Positions 57,101-64,000 of a DNA stretch of 64,000 nucleotides are shown in pieces (the stretch's first letter is position 1; every line of letters starts with the position of its first letter). Position numbers and translations under genes: made by a program. Source of the DNA: Acerihabitans arboris (lineage in GTDB: Bacteria; Pseudomonadota; Gammaproteobacteria; Enterobacterales; Enterobacteriaceae); contig NZ_WUBS01000016.1 in NCBI RefSeq assembly GCF_010131535.1, forward strand, positions 1 to 64,000, read 5' to 3'. The notes beneath the pieces are model-generated. The model had not been told where the DNA came from, ran no database searches, and worked only from the letters and a program-made list of their open reading frames with translations.

Positions 57101-57250
57101 GGGCTGCTGCCCATTATGTGGGGCGGCGGCGTCGGATCCGAGGTGATGCAGCGCATCGCCGCGCCGATGATCGGCGGCATGGTCAGCGCGCCGCTGCTGT
57201 CGATGCTGGTGATCCCGGCGTTATACCGCATCCTGCACCGCAAAGGCTAA
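54131..57250 (+). CDS. cusA: Heavy-metal RND efflux pump CusA-like
   Basis: The inner-membrane proton-driven transporter, 1039 residues, that exports Cu(I)/Ag(I). Twelve membrane helices and two large periplasmic loops are evident. The proton-relay Asp is in [20 protein letters not shown] (near 405). The typical start is [13 protein letters not shown], and methionines in the periplasmic cleft suit a CusA/SilA substrate. The operon ends here. No cusRS two-component regulator lies nearby. It looks complete. Confidence 0.95.
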   Translation: MIAFIIRWSLRNRLLVLLAAGLLTAWGIWSLQRMPVDALPDLSDVQVIIRVTYPGKAPQVVEDQVTYPLTTTMLSVPGATTVRGFSMFGDAYVYILFADGTDPYWARSRVLEYLSQVQSTLPPEAKASLGPDATGVGWVYEYALVDKTGRHSLADLRAIQDWILKFELKTVPNVSEVASVGGMVRQYQILLQPDRLRALNVSHQQVIDAVRQANQEGGGSVLEMSEAEYMVRAAGYLKTPADFEHIVIASRGGVPVLLSDVAAIRLGPEMRRGVAELNGEGEVAGGIVIMRYGKNALETINGVKQKLNEVRRSLPPGVEIVPVYDRSNLIKQAIETLSHKLLEEFIVVALVCSLFLFHFRSALVAIITLPLGILGAFIVMHYQGVNANIMSLGGIAIAIGAMVDAAIVMIENMHKVLEKWRHEHPGQAPSGEDYWEISARASTEVGPALFCSLLIITLSFIPVFSLEAQEGKMFGPLAFTKTYAMAISAGLGITLVPVLMGYFIRGRIPDEHANPLNRGLIRMYQPLLDKVLEWPKTTLALSLALLVVTLLPLSRLGTEFMPALDEGDLLYMPSTLPGISAREAARLLQQTDRLIKTVPEVATVFGKAGRAETATDPATLAMLETTIHFKPRDQWRPGMTTDKLVQELDRAVSLPGVANIWVPPIRNRLDMLATGIKSPVGIKVNGNNIEQVEAAAQQIERVVKNVPGVTSALAERLNGGRYIDINIDRVRAARYGVSVGELQSIVASVVGGDNIGETIEGRERFPINVRYPRELRDSVQKLRDLPVVTAGGAQVSLADLADIRVSDGPPMLKSENARLSDWIYVDLRGRDLKSAVQEMQQTVARQVKLPEGVSLSWSGQFEYLERASAKLKIVLPFTLAIIFILLYVTFGRVRDALLIMGTLPFALIGGVWLLYLLHYNLSVAAAVGFIALAGVAAEFGVIMVLYLNHAMENHRTGGEPLNEAQLLAAIREGAVLRVRPKVMTVATIMAGLLPIMWGGGVGSEVMQRIAAPMIGGMVSAPLLSMLVIPALYRILHRKG

Positions 57251-57322
57251 AGCGCGCCATGACATGCCGGGGCCGCTAACACCGGATTAACCCCGGCGTG
57301 TTCAAGGGAGTGCCGGCCGTCT

Positions 57323-58639
57323 TCAGAACGGCGTCGCAGCCGACGCCTTAAGCTCCAGCATCTGCTTTTCATACGCCAGGGCCTTATCGCTATCGAACTG
57401 GTTTTCCCACTTGGCAATCACCAGCACCGCCAGCGCGTTGCCCACTACGTTCAGTGCGGTGCGGGCCATATCCAGGATCCGATCGACACCGGCGATAAAC
57501 GCCAGCCCTTCCAGCGGGATGCCCACGCCGCCAAGCGTCGCCAGCAACACCACAAACGACACCCCCGGCACGCCGGCAATCCCCTTGGAGGTCACCATCA
57601 GGGTCAGCACCAGCACGATTTCCTGGCCGATGGACAACTCGATACCGTACAGCTGGGCGATAAAAATGGCCGCAATGCTTTGGTAGAGCGTGGAGCCGTC
57701 CAGGTTAAAGGAATAGCCGGTCGGCACCACAAAGCTGGTGATGGCCTGGGGCGCGCCATAGGCTTCCATCTTCTCGATAATACGCGGCAGCACGCTTTCC
57801 GAACTGGCGGTCGAGTAGGCCAGGATCAGCTCCTCCTTGAGGATGAGGATCAGCATCCAAATGCGCAAATGGCATAAACGCGCCACCAGCCCCAGCACCA
57901 CCAGGGCAAAAAACAGGATTGCGGCATAGACCAGCAGCACCAGCTTGGCCAGCGGCACCAGCGAGGCGAAGCCGAAGTTGGCCACGGTCACAGCTATCAG
58001 CGCGAACACCCCGATTGGGGCGTAACGCATGATCATATGCGTCACCTTGAACATGGTCTCGGCCACCGCTTTAAACACATTGAGCAGCGGCGTCTTGGTC
58101 TCGGCGGGCAAAGCCGCCAGGCCCAAGCCAAACAATACGGAGAAGAAAATAATCGGCAACATGTCGCCGCGCGCCATGGCGGCAAAAATATTCGGCGGGA
58201 TCAGGGACAGCAGCGTGCCCGCCAGGCTGTGGCTACCGCTTTGCACCTGCTCGGTGGTTTTTTCATACTGGGAAATATCCACCGCCGCCAGCGTCGACAT
58301 ATCGATGCCATGCCCCGGCTGGAACACGTTGGCGAGCGTAATGCCCAGGATAATGGCCAGAGTGGTGATGATTTCGAAATAAACAATGGTCTTCAAGCCC
58401 AGGCGCCCGAGTTTTTTAGCGTCGCCGACGCCGGCAATGCCTACGATCAGCGTGGAAATCACAATCGGCACCACGATCATCTTGATCAGGCGGATAAAAA
58501 TATCGCCCGCCGGCGAGAGAATATTACCGGTAAGCCACACCTTGGCCTCCGGCTGGTTATGCAATATCGCCCCGACGCCAATACCCAGGATTAGGGCCAA
58601 CAGAATTTGCCAGGCAAGACTAATTTTTAACTTTATCAT
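57323..58639 (-). CDS. gltP: Glutamate/aspartate-proton symporter GltP
   Basis: A DAACS-family (SLC1) carrier of 438 residues, close to E. coli GltP (437). It starts MIKLKISLAWQILLALILG; thirteen upstream codons are not homologous. It has eight membrane segments plus two re-entrant hairpins. The serine-rich AYSTASSESVLP and the substrate motif GYSFNLDGSTLYQS, then MVTSKGIAGVPG, are intact. It is divergent from acs, as neighbours in E. coli too. Confidence 0.95.
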   Translation of the reverse strand: MIKLKISLAWQILLALILGIGVGAILHNQPEAKVWLTGNILSPAGDIFIRLIKMIVVPIVISTLIVGIAGVGDAKKLGRLGLKTIVYFEIITTLAIILGITLANVFQPGHGIDMSTLAAVDISQYEKTTEQVQSGSHSLAGTLLSLIPPNIFAAMARGDMLPIIFFSVLFGLGLAALPAETKTPLLNVFKAVAETMFKVTHMIMRYAPIGVFALIAVTVANFGFASLVPLAKLVLLVYAAILFFALVVLGLVARLCHLRIWMLILILKEELILAYSTASSESVLPRIIEKMEAYGAPQAITSFVVPTGYSFNLDGSTLYQSIAAIFIAQLYGIELSIGQEIVLVLTLMVTSKGIAGVPGVSFVVLLATLGGVGIPLEGLAFIAGVDRILDMARTALNVVGNALAVLVIAKWENQFDSDKALAYEKQMLELKASAATPF

Positions 58640-59187
58640 AACATTAATATTTTCCCGAAGTGATCCCGTCGTGGCCAATAGCGATCCATATACGTCATCG
58701 TTTGTGCTTTTTTACATCCGGCTATCGGATGCGGCGGCGCCTGTCTACAGACAGCATAAAAAAAAGAACGTCACTCTGTACCATCTTGAAAAGCCTCAAT
58801 GCAAGCACTGATTTATATGGTCTTGGCGGTGATTTATCTTACTTTTGTTGAATTTTGGAAAATATGAATAATAATTACCTGTAATAAAAGGATAAATTTA
58901 GTTAATTAAATCACTATACTCGCATTAACCCCTCTCCTTTTCAGCCGGTATTTTTTTGTTTTGCGGCTTTTATCAACCACAAAAACTCACGCAAAAAAAC
59001 AGCTTATGTATGATAAATATGCCCCTATCGATCGTTAAAAAAGTTTCACCGATTGCAGATTTTTGCACGTTCTAGCAAAACCTCATTATTGATGCGTGAT
59101 CTAACGCGCAAAAAGGAAACAAAGCCCTCATGACTGGTTTAATTAACTAGCGCTTGACATAGTATTAACAAATACAAGGAGGAAACC
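58640..59187. other. gltP-acs divergent promoter region
   Basis: No gene is visible. The right two thirds are AT-rich. TTGACA at 59154-59159 is too close to the acs start (AAGGAGG at 59177) to serve as its -35. acs is normally CRP-activated, but no site close to TGTGA-N6-TCACA is seen. Confidence 0.5.
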
Positions 59188-61146
59188 ATGAGCCATCCGC
59201 ATACTTACCCGATTCCTGAGGCTATTGCACAACGCGCCCTGTTATCAGAAGAGCAATATCGGCAGCTTTATCAACTGTCTGTGGCCGATCCCGAGGCCTT
59301 TTGGGGTGAACAGGGAAAGATTATCGATTGGATCACGCCATACCAAAGGGTGAAAAATACCTCTTTCGACCCCGGTCACGTGCGAATTCGCTGGTTTGAA
59401 GACGGAACGCTCAACGTATCCGCCAATTGCCTGGACCGGCACCTGGCGGAACGCGGCGATCAGACCGCCATTATCTGGGAAGGCGACGACGCCCGCGAAA
59501 GCCAGACCCTGACCTACCGGCAGCTGTATCACGCGGTGTGCCGCTTTGCCAACCTGCTTAAAGAGCAGGGCGTCGCCAAAGGGGATGTAGTGGCTATCTA
59601 TATGCCCATGGTGCCGGAAGCGGCGGTGGCCATGCTGGCCTGCGCCCGCATCGGGGCGATACACTCGGTGATCTTCGGCGGGTTTTCCCCGGAGGCGATT
59701 GCCGGACGTATTGTCGATTCCAGCGCCAAAATGGTGGTCACCGCCGACGAGGGCATCCGCGCCGGCCGTAAAATACCGCTGAAAAAGAATATCGACGACG
59801 CGCTGAAAAACCCGGCGGTGAAAACCATCGAGCGGGTGATCGTATTTAAACGCACCGGTAAGGAAATCGACTGGACCGACGGGCGCGACCTGTGGTGGCA
59901 TGACGCGGTCGCCGCCGCCGCGGACGCATGCCCGCCCGCGGCGATGAACGCCGAAGACCCGCTGTTTATCCTTTATACCTCCGGTTCGACCGGCAAACCG
60001 AAGGGCGTGCTGCACACCAGCGGCGGTTACCTGGTGTATGCCGCCATAACCTTCAAATACGTCTTTGACTATCATCCCGGCGATATTTACTGGTGCACCG
60101 CCGACGTGGGCTGGGTGACCGGCCACAGCTATTTGCTCTACGGCCCGCTGGCCTGCGGCGCCATTACCCTGATGTTCGAAGGGGTGCCGAACTGGCCGGA
60201 CGCCCGGCGTATGGCCCAGGTGGTGGATAGGCACCAGGTCAATATCCTGTATACCGCGCCGACCGCCATCCGCGCGCTGATGGCCGAGGGCGATAAGGCG
60301 ATTGAAGGTACCAGCCGTAAATCCCTGCGCATCATGGGGTCGGTGGGCGAACCGATCAATCCGGAAGCCTGGGAGTGGTATTACCATAAAATAGGCAACG
60401 CCGCCTGCCCGATCATGGATACCTGGTGGCAAACCGAAACCGGCGGTTTTATGATCACGCCGCTGCCGGGAGCCGTGCCGCTAAAGGCCGGTTCCGCCAC
60501 CCTGCCGTTCTTTGGCGTACAGCCGGCCCTGGTGGATAACGGCGGCGTTATCCAGGAAGGCACGGGCGAGGGAAACCTGGTGATCACCGACTCCTGGCCG
60601 GGGCAGGCGCGCACCCTGTATGGCGATCACGACCGGTTCGAGCAAACCTATTTCTCAACCTTTAAAGGCATGTACTTCAGCGGCGACGGCGCCAGACGCG
60701 ACGACGACGGCTATTTTTGGATTACCGGACGGGTGGACGATGTGCTGAACGTGTCCGGCCATCGCCTCGGCACCGCCGAAATCGAATCGGCGCTGGTCTC
60801 CCATCCGAAAATCGCCGAGGCGGCGGTGGTCGGCATCCCCCACGCCATCAAAGGCCAGGCTATCTATGCCTATATCACCCTTAACCACGGCGAAATGCCC
60901 ACCGCTGAACTGTATAACGAAGTGCGCGGCTGGGTGCGCAAGGAAATAGGTTCCATTGCCACGCCGGATATCCTGCACTGGACCGACTCATTGCCCAAAA
61001 CCCGCTCCGGCAAAATTATGCGGCGCATTTTGCGCAAAATTGCCGCCGGCGATACCGGTAATTTGGGCGATACCTCGACCCTGGCCGATCCCGGCGTGGT
61101 TGAAAAGCTGCTAGAAGAAAAACAATCCATGAACATGCCTTCATAA
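59188..61146 (+). CDS. acs: Acetyl-CoA synthetase
   Basis: Activates acetate to acetyl-CoA through acetyl-AMP. It has 652 residues, as in E. coli. The P-loop-like [11 protein letters not shown] (about 263-273) and [10 protein letters not shown] are present. The C-terminal RSGKIMRR holds the lysine (equivalent to K609) that is acetylated to switch the enzyme off. The ribosome binding site is AAGGAGGAAACC. It is followed by a small hairpin, then yjcH and actP in the conserved operon. Confidence 0.98.
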   Translation: MSHPHTYPIPEAIAQRALLSEEQYRQLYQLSVADPEAFWGEQGKIIDWITPYQRVKNTSFDPGHVRIRWFEDGTLNVSANCLDRHLAERGDQTAIIWEGDDARESQTLTYRQLYHAVCRFANLLKEQGVAKGDVVAIYMPMVPEAAVAMLACARIGAIHSVIFGGFSPEAIAGRIVDSSAKMVVTADEGIRAGRKIPLKKNIDDALKNPAVKTIERVIVFKRTGKEIDWTDGRDLWWHDAVAAAADACPPAAMNAEDPLFILYTSGSTGKPKGVLHTSGGYLVYAAITFKYVFDYHPGDIYWCTADVGWVTGHSYLLYGPLACGAITLMFEGVPNWPDARRMAQVVDRHQVNILYTAPTAIRALMAEGDKAIEGTSRKSLRIMGSVGEPINPEAWEWYYHKIGNAACPIMDTWWQTETGGFMITPLPGAVPLKAGSATLPFFGVQPALVDNGGVIQEGTGEGNLVITDSWPGQARTLYGDHDRFEQTYFSTFKGMYFSGDGARRDDDGYFWITGRVDDVLNVSGHRLGTAEIESALVSHPKIAEAAVVGIPHAIKGQAIYAYITLNHGEMPTAELYNEVRGWVRKEIGSIATPDILHWTDSLPKTRSGKIMRRILRKIAAGDTGNLGDTSTLADPGVVEKLLEEKQSMNMPS

Positions 61147-61153
61147 AAAACCT

Positions 61154-61171
61154 CGCCGTCCCCGGACGGCG
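61154..61171 (+). other. Hairpin between acs and yjcH
   Basis: CGCCGTCC, CC, GGACGGCG: an 8-bp stem with a minimal loop. CTTTCC follows, so it is a weak terminator or an mRNA-stability element. Confidence 0.5.
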
Positions 61172-61211
61172 CTTTCCGACCTTTACCTCTGACCCTACTG
61201 GAGAGTCCCTG

Positions 61212-61529
61212 ATGAATGACACCATTTATCAAAGGATAGCGATTAATCCGCATTTCAAGGAATTGGTGCAAAAACGCCAGCGTTTCGCCGTGCTTCTCTC
61301 GCTGATTATGTTGGTGGTCTACTACGGTTTTATCATGCTGATTGCCTTTGCGCCGGACTGGCTGGGCACGCCGATCCATGCAGGCACCAGCATTACCCGC
61401 GGTATCCCCATCGGCGTCGGCATTATCGTTCTCTCTTTTGTCCTGACGGCGGTGTACGTGGTCCGCGCCAACGGTGAATTTGAACGCTTAACCCAACAGC
61501 TCCTGCGCGAGGTACGGCATAATGTCTAA
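61212..61529 (+). CDS. yjcH: DUF485 membrane protein YjcH
   Basis: A 105-residue protein with two membrane helices ([20 protein letters not shown] and [19 protein letters not shown]). It is always encoded between acs and actP and probably assists the transporter. It overlaps actP by 8 bp. Confidence 0.93.
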   Translation: MNDTIYQRIAINPHFKELVQKRQRFAVLLSLIMLVVYYGFIMLIAFAPDWLGTPIHAGTSITRGIPIGVGIIVLSFVLTAVYVVRANGEFERLTQQLLREVRHNV

Positions 61530-63201
61530 ATCCTTCAGGTTCCCGGCGGGCTTGCTGTGCGCCTTTCCTCTGCTGGCGCAGGCGGCGCCGGGGGATAAAC
61601 AGCCGCTTAACATCCAGGCCATCATCCTGTTCGTGCTGTTTGTCGCCCTGACGTTATATATCACCTATTGGGCGGCAAAAAGAACCCGCTCGCGTAAGGA
61701 CTATTATACCGCCGGGGGAAAAATTACCGGACTGCAGAACGGGCTGGCCATCTCCGGCGACTATATGTCGGCGGCCTCGTTTTTGGGTATTTCCGCGCTG
61801 GTGTATACCTCGGGTTATGACGGCCTGATTTATTCGCTTGGTTTCCTGGTCGGCTGGCCGATTATCCTGTTTTTAATCGCCGAGCGGCTGCGCAATCTCG
61901 GGCGCTATACCTTTGCCGACGTGGCGTCCTTCCGCCTGAAGCAAATGCCGATCCGCACCCTGTCCGCCTGCGGCTCGCTGGTGGTGGTGGCGCTGTACCT
62001 GATTGCCCAGATGGTGGGCGCGGGCAAGCTTATCCAACTGCTGTTCGGCCTGAATTACCATGTGGCGGTAGTGCTGGTCGGCATCCTGATGGTGATGTAT
62101 GTGCTGTTCGGCGGCATGCTGGCCACCACCTGGGTGCAGATCATCAAGGCGGTGCTGCTGCTGGCGGGAGCCACGTTTATCGCGCTGATGGTGATGAAAA
62201 CCGTTAATTTCAGTTTTGATACGCTGTTTTCCGAGGCGATGAAAGTACACGGCAAAGGCGCGGCAATCATGCGCCCGGGCGGGCTGGTCTCGGATCCGGT
62301 CTCGGCGCTGTCGCTGGGATTGGCGCTGATGTTCGGCACCGCCGGGCTGCCGCATATCCTGATGCGTTTTTTTACCGTCAGCGACGCCAAGGAAGCGCGC
62401 AAGAGCGTGCTGTACGCCACCGGCTTTATGGGTTATTTCTACTTTTTGACCTTTATCATCGGTTTCGGCGCCATCCTGCTGGTCGGCGCCAATCCGGTGT
62501 TCAAGGACAGTACCGGCGCGCTGATAGGCGGCGCCAATATGGCGGCGATCCATTTGGCGAACGCGGTGGGCGGCAATTTCTTCCTGGGCTTTATCTCGGC
62601 GGTGGCTTTCGCCACTATCCTGGCGGTAGTGGCCGGCCTGACCCTGGCCGGGGCGTCGGCGGTCTCCCACGATCTTTATGCCAGCGTCATCAAGAAGGGC
62701 AAGGCCACCGAGCGCGATGAGCTGCGGGTATCAAAAATCACCGTGCTGATCCTGGGCGTCGTCGCCATCGGCCTGGGGATTTTGTTCGAGAACCAGAATA
62801 TCGCCTTTATGGTGGGGCTGGCCTTCTCCATCGCCGCCAGCTGTAACTTCCCTATAATCCTGCTGTCGATGTACTGGTCGAAGCTGACCACGCGCGGCGC
62901 GATGGTGGGCGGCTGGCTGGGGCTGATTACCGCCGTGGCGCTGATGATCCTGGGGCCGACCGTTTGGGTAAAAGTGCTGGGCCATGCCACGCCGATTTAT
63001 CCTTATGAATACCCGGCGCTATTCTCGATGCTGGTGGCGTTTATCGGTATCTGGCTATTTTCCATTACCGATACCTCGGCACAGGCGACCAAAGAGCGCG
63101 CCCTGTTCTTTGCCCAGTTTATCCGCTCGCAGACCGGCGTGCATGAACCCGCCGCCGTCAGCGCGCAAGCGCCCGCTCCGGCAAGCTTCAAAAAGGCCTG
63201 A
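61522..63201 (+). CDS. actP: Acetate permease ActP
   Basis: A sodium:solute symporter (SSS family) for acetate and glycolate, 559 residues. The signal-like first helix ends near AQA. The family core has about 13 membrane segments. [20 protein letters not shown] and [21 protein letters not shown] mark it. The start overlaps the yjcH end by 8 bp. A strong terminator follows. Confidence 0.96.
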   Translation: MSKSFRFPAGLLCAFPLLAQAAPGDKQPLNIQAIILFVLFVALTLYITYWAAKRTRSRKDYYTAGGKITGLQNGLAISGDYMSAASFLGISALVYTSGYDGLIYSLGFLVGWPIILFLIAERLRNLGRYTFADVASFRLKQMPIRTLSACGSLVVVALYLIAQMVGAGKLIQLLFGLNYHVAVVLVGILMVMYVLFGGMLATTWVQIIKAVLLLAGATFIALMVMKTVNFSFDTLFSEAMKVHGKGAAIMRPGGLVSDPVSALSLGLALMFGTAGLPHILMRFFTVSDAKEARKSVLYATGFMGYFYFLTFIIGFGAILLVGANPVFKDSTGALIGGANMAAIHLANAVGGNFFLGFISAVAFATILAVVAGLTLAGASAVSHDLYASVIKKGKATERDELRVSKITVLILGVVAIGLGILFENQNIAFMVGLAFSIAASCNFPIILLSMYWSKLTTRGAMVGGWLGLITAVALMILGPTVWVKVLGHATPIYPYEYPALFSMLVAFIGIWLFSITDTSAQATKERALFFAQFIRSQTGVHEPAAVSAQAPAPASFKKA

Positions 63202-63221
63202 CTGGCCTGCGGGAAAAAACC

Positions 63222-63246
63222 AAGGCGCCCCAGGCGCCTTTTTTTT
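63222..63246. terminator. Terminator between actP and the lrgB-type gene
   Basis: AAGGCGCC, CCA, GGCGCCTT, then T6 on the plus strand (T-run overlaps the stem end). It serves actP, and the converging gene ends at 63245 within it. Confidence 0.9.
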
Positions 63247-63934
63247 ACCACATCAGGTGGCCAATCAGCGGCGCCACCAGTACCGTGACCACTCCCGCCA
63301 GCATCATCACCAGGCTTGAGACCACGCCCTCCTCCCGGCCCATCTCATAAGCGCGCGCGGTGCCCGCGCCGTGTGATGACGCGCCCAGCCCGGCGCCTTT
63401 GGCCATCTTGCCCGTCACCGACAGGCGCAGGAAAACAATATCGCCAATCGCCATGCCGAACACGCCGGTAATGACCACGAACAGCGCCACCAGATCCGGC
63501 TGGCCGCCCATCTGCCTGGCCGCCTCAAGCGCGAACGGCGTGGTAATCGAGCGCACCGCCAGGCTGCGCTGAATCACCTCCGGCAATGCCAGCAGGCGCG
63601 CCAGCCACACCGAACTGATCACCGCCACCAGGGTGGCGGTGATGACACCGGCGCCGAGCGACAGCCAGTGCTGGCGGATAATCGACAGGTTCTCGTACAC
63701 CGGCACCGCAAACGCGATGGTAGCCGGCCCCAGCAGCCAAAGCAGCCAATGGGTCTCCACCAGATAGTGCTGATAGGAAACATGGGTCACCGCCAGCAAT
63801 GCCACCAGCACCGCCGGGGTAAAAATCAGCGGCATCAGCAGCAGATGATGATAATGGCGATACAGGTTTTTATTGGCAAAATACAAGACCAGCGTCACAA
63901 ACAGACAGACAATGCCCAGGATAAGATCAATCAT
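63245..63934 (-). CDS. LrgB/CidB-family membrane protein (YohK-like)
   Basis: A 229-residue protein with 6-8 membrane helices of the LrgB family. It contains LLGPATIAFAVPVYENL and RSITTPFALEAA followed by GVFGMAIGDIVF. Members form holin-antiholin-like pairs with LrgA/CidA or transport glycolate/pyruvate. The LrgA-like partner ends eight bases inside this gene's start, which implies coupling. Confidence 0.9.
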   Translation of the reverse strand: MIDLILGIVCLFVTLVLYFANKNLYRHYHHLLLMPLIFTPAVLVALLAVTHVSYQHYLVETHWLLWLLGPATIAFAVPVYENLSIIRQHWLSLGAGVITATLVAVISSVWLARLLALPEVIQRSLAVRSITTPFALEAARQMGGQPDLVALFVVITGVFGMAIGDIVFLRLSVTGKMAKGAGLGASSHGAGTARAYEMGREEGVVSSLVMMLAGVVTVLVAPLIGHLMW

Positions 63935-64000
63935 GATGGGTTTTCCTGCGCGTGAGCCACTGCTCGAAACGATAAACCCGGTCGACCACCATGCCCGTTA
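63927..64000 (-). CDS. LrgA/CidA-family protein, C-terminal end (cut by window edge)
   Basis: Only the last 24 codons lie in the window. They read TGMVVDRVYRFEQWLTRRK, then THHD and a TGA at 63927-63929, overlapping the LrgB-type start by 8 bp. The pairing with the LrgB gene, rather than the short sequence, supports the name. Confidence 0.65.
   Translation of the reverse strand, partial: TGMVVDRVYRFEQWLTRRKTHHD

Noticed and set aside
59041-59170. CRP site and sigma-70 promoter for acs
   Set aside because: TTGACA at 59154 is too near the start codon, and no sequence close to the CRP consensus was found, so neither is annotated.

Overview
The window reads as the chromosome of a gammaproteobacterium of the order Enterobacterales. 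The core gene order lptG-lptF-pepA-holC-valS, rraB-argF, tabA-pyrLBI-ridA, mgtA-treC-nrdD-nrdG and gltP-acs-yjcH-actP is that of the E. coli chromosome around leuX to nrdD, rearranged and with pieces missing. Core genes are GC-rich in third positions. The several broken genes, IS remnants and a treC without treB/treR would suit a Sodalis-like lineage, but genus is inference only.

Region 1 (1-270) is the end of an IS66-type element reading out of the window. Region 2 (271-19634, about 19.4 kb) is a genomic island in the 3' end of tRNA-Leu(CAA) (leuX). It is bounded by a 44-bp perfect (about 60-bp imperfect) direct repeat, with a P4-type integrase next to the intact tRNA. The island holds a decayed ribbon-helix-helix antitoxin, a methyltransferase, an IS481-type remnant and small hypothetical genes. 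It also has a type I restriction-modification system (hsdR, hsdM, hsdS), a second tyrosine recombinase preceded by a tandem-hairpin array, and two decayed copies of one ICE-type gene. Between those copies lies a complete AT-rich retron: promoter, msr-msd RNA with a perfect 25-bp msd stem, an St85-type effector, a reverse transcriptase and a third, DUF3800-type gene. A broken RipA-like membrane protein gene precedes the integrase.

Region 3 (19.6-36.5 kb) is core chromosome: nei, a DUF2501 protein, a LysR regulator, the LPS export permeases lptF/lptG, pepA, holC, valS, an acetyltransferase, rraB, argF with two ArgR boxes, tabA, the attenuated pyrLBI operon and ridA, then a vapBC toxin-antitoxin pair. 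Region 4 (36.6-40.7 kb) is the four-gene Anbu (ancestral proteasome-like) operon. It is preceded by a good match to a sigma-54 promoter and an NtrC-like palindrome, suggesting nitrogen control.

Region 5 (41.1-49.2 kb) holds mgtA with a PhoP-box promoter and a proline-rich MgtL-like leader peptide, orphan treC, and anaerobic ribonucleotide reductase nrdDG behind two NrdR boxes. Region 6 (49.4-57.3 kb) holds a HigBA-like pair whose toxin is interrupted at an A7 run, and a Cus-type copper/silver efflux operon whose membrane-fusion protein carries a Met/His-rich linker and a fused CusF-like domain. Region 7 (57.3-64 kb) is acetate and glutamate uptake (gltP, acs-yjcH-actP) and an lrgAB-type pair cut by the window end.

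The strongest candidate for a little-described system is the retron with its downstream DUF3800 gene. The nitrogen-type promoter of the Anbu operon is the next most interesting point.
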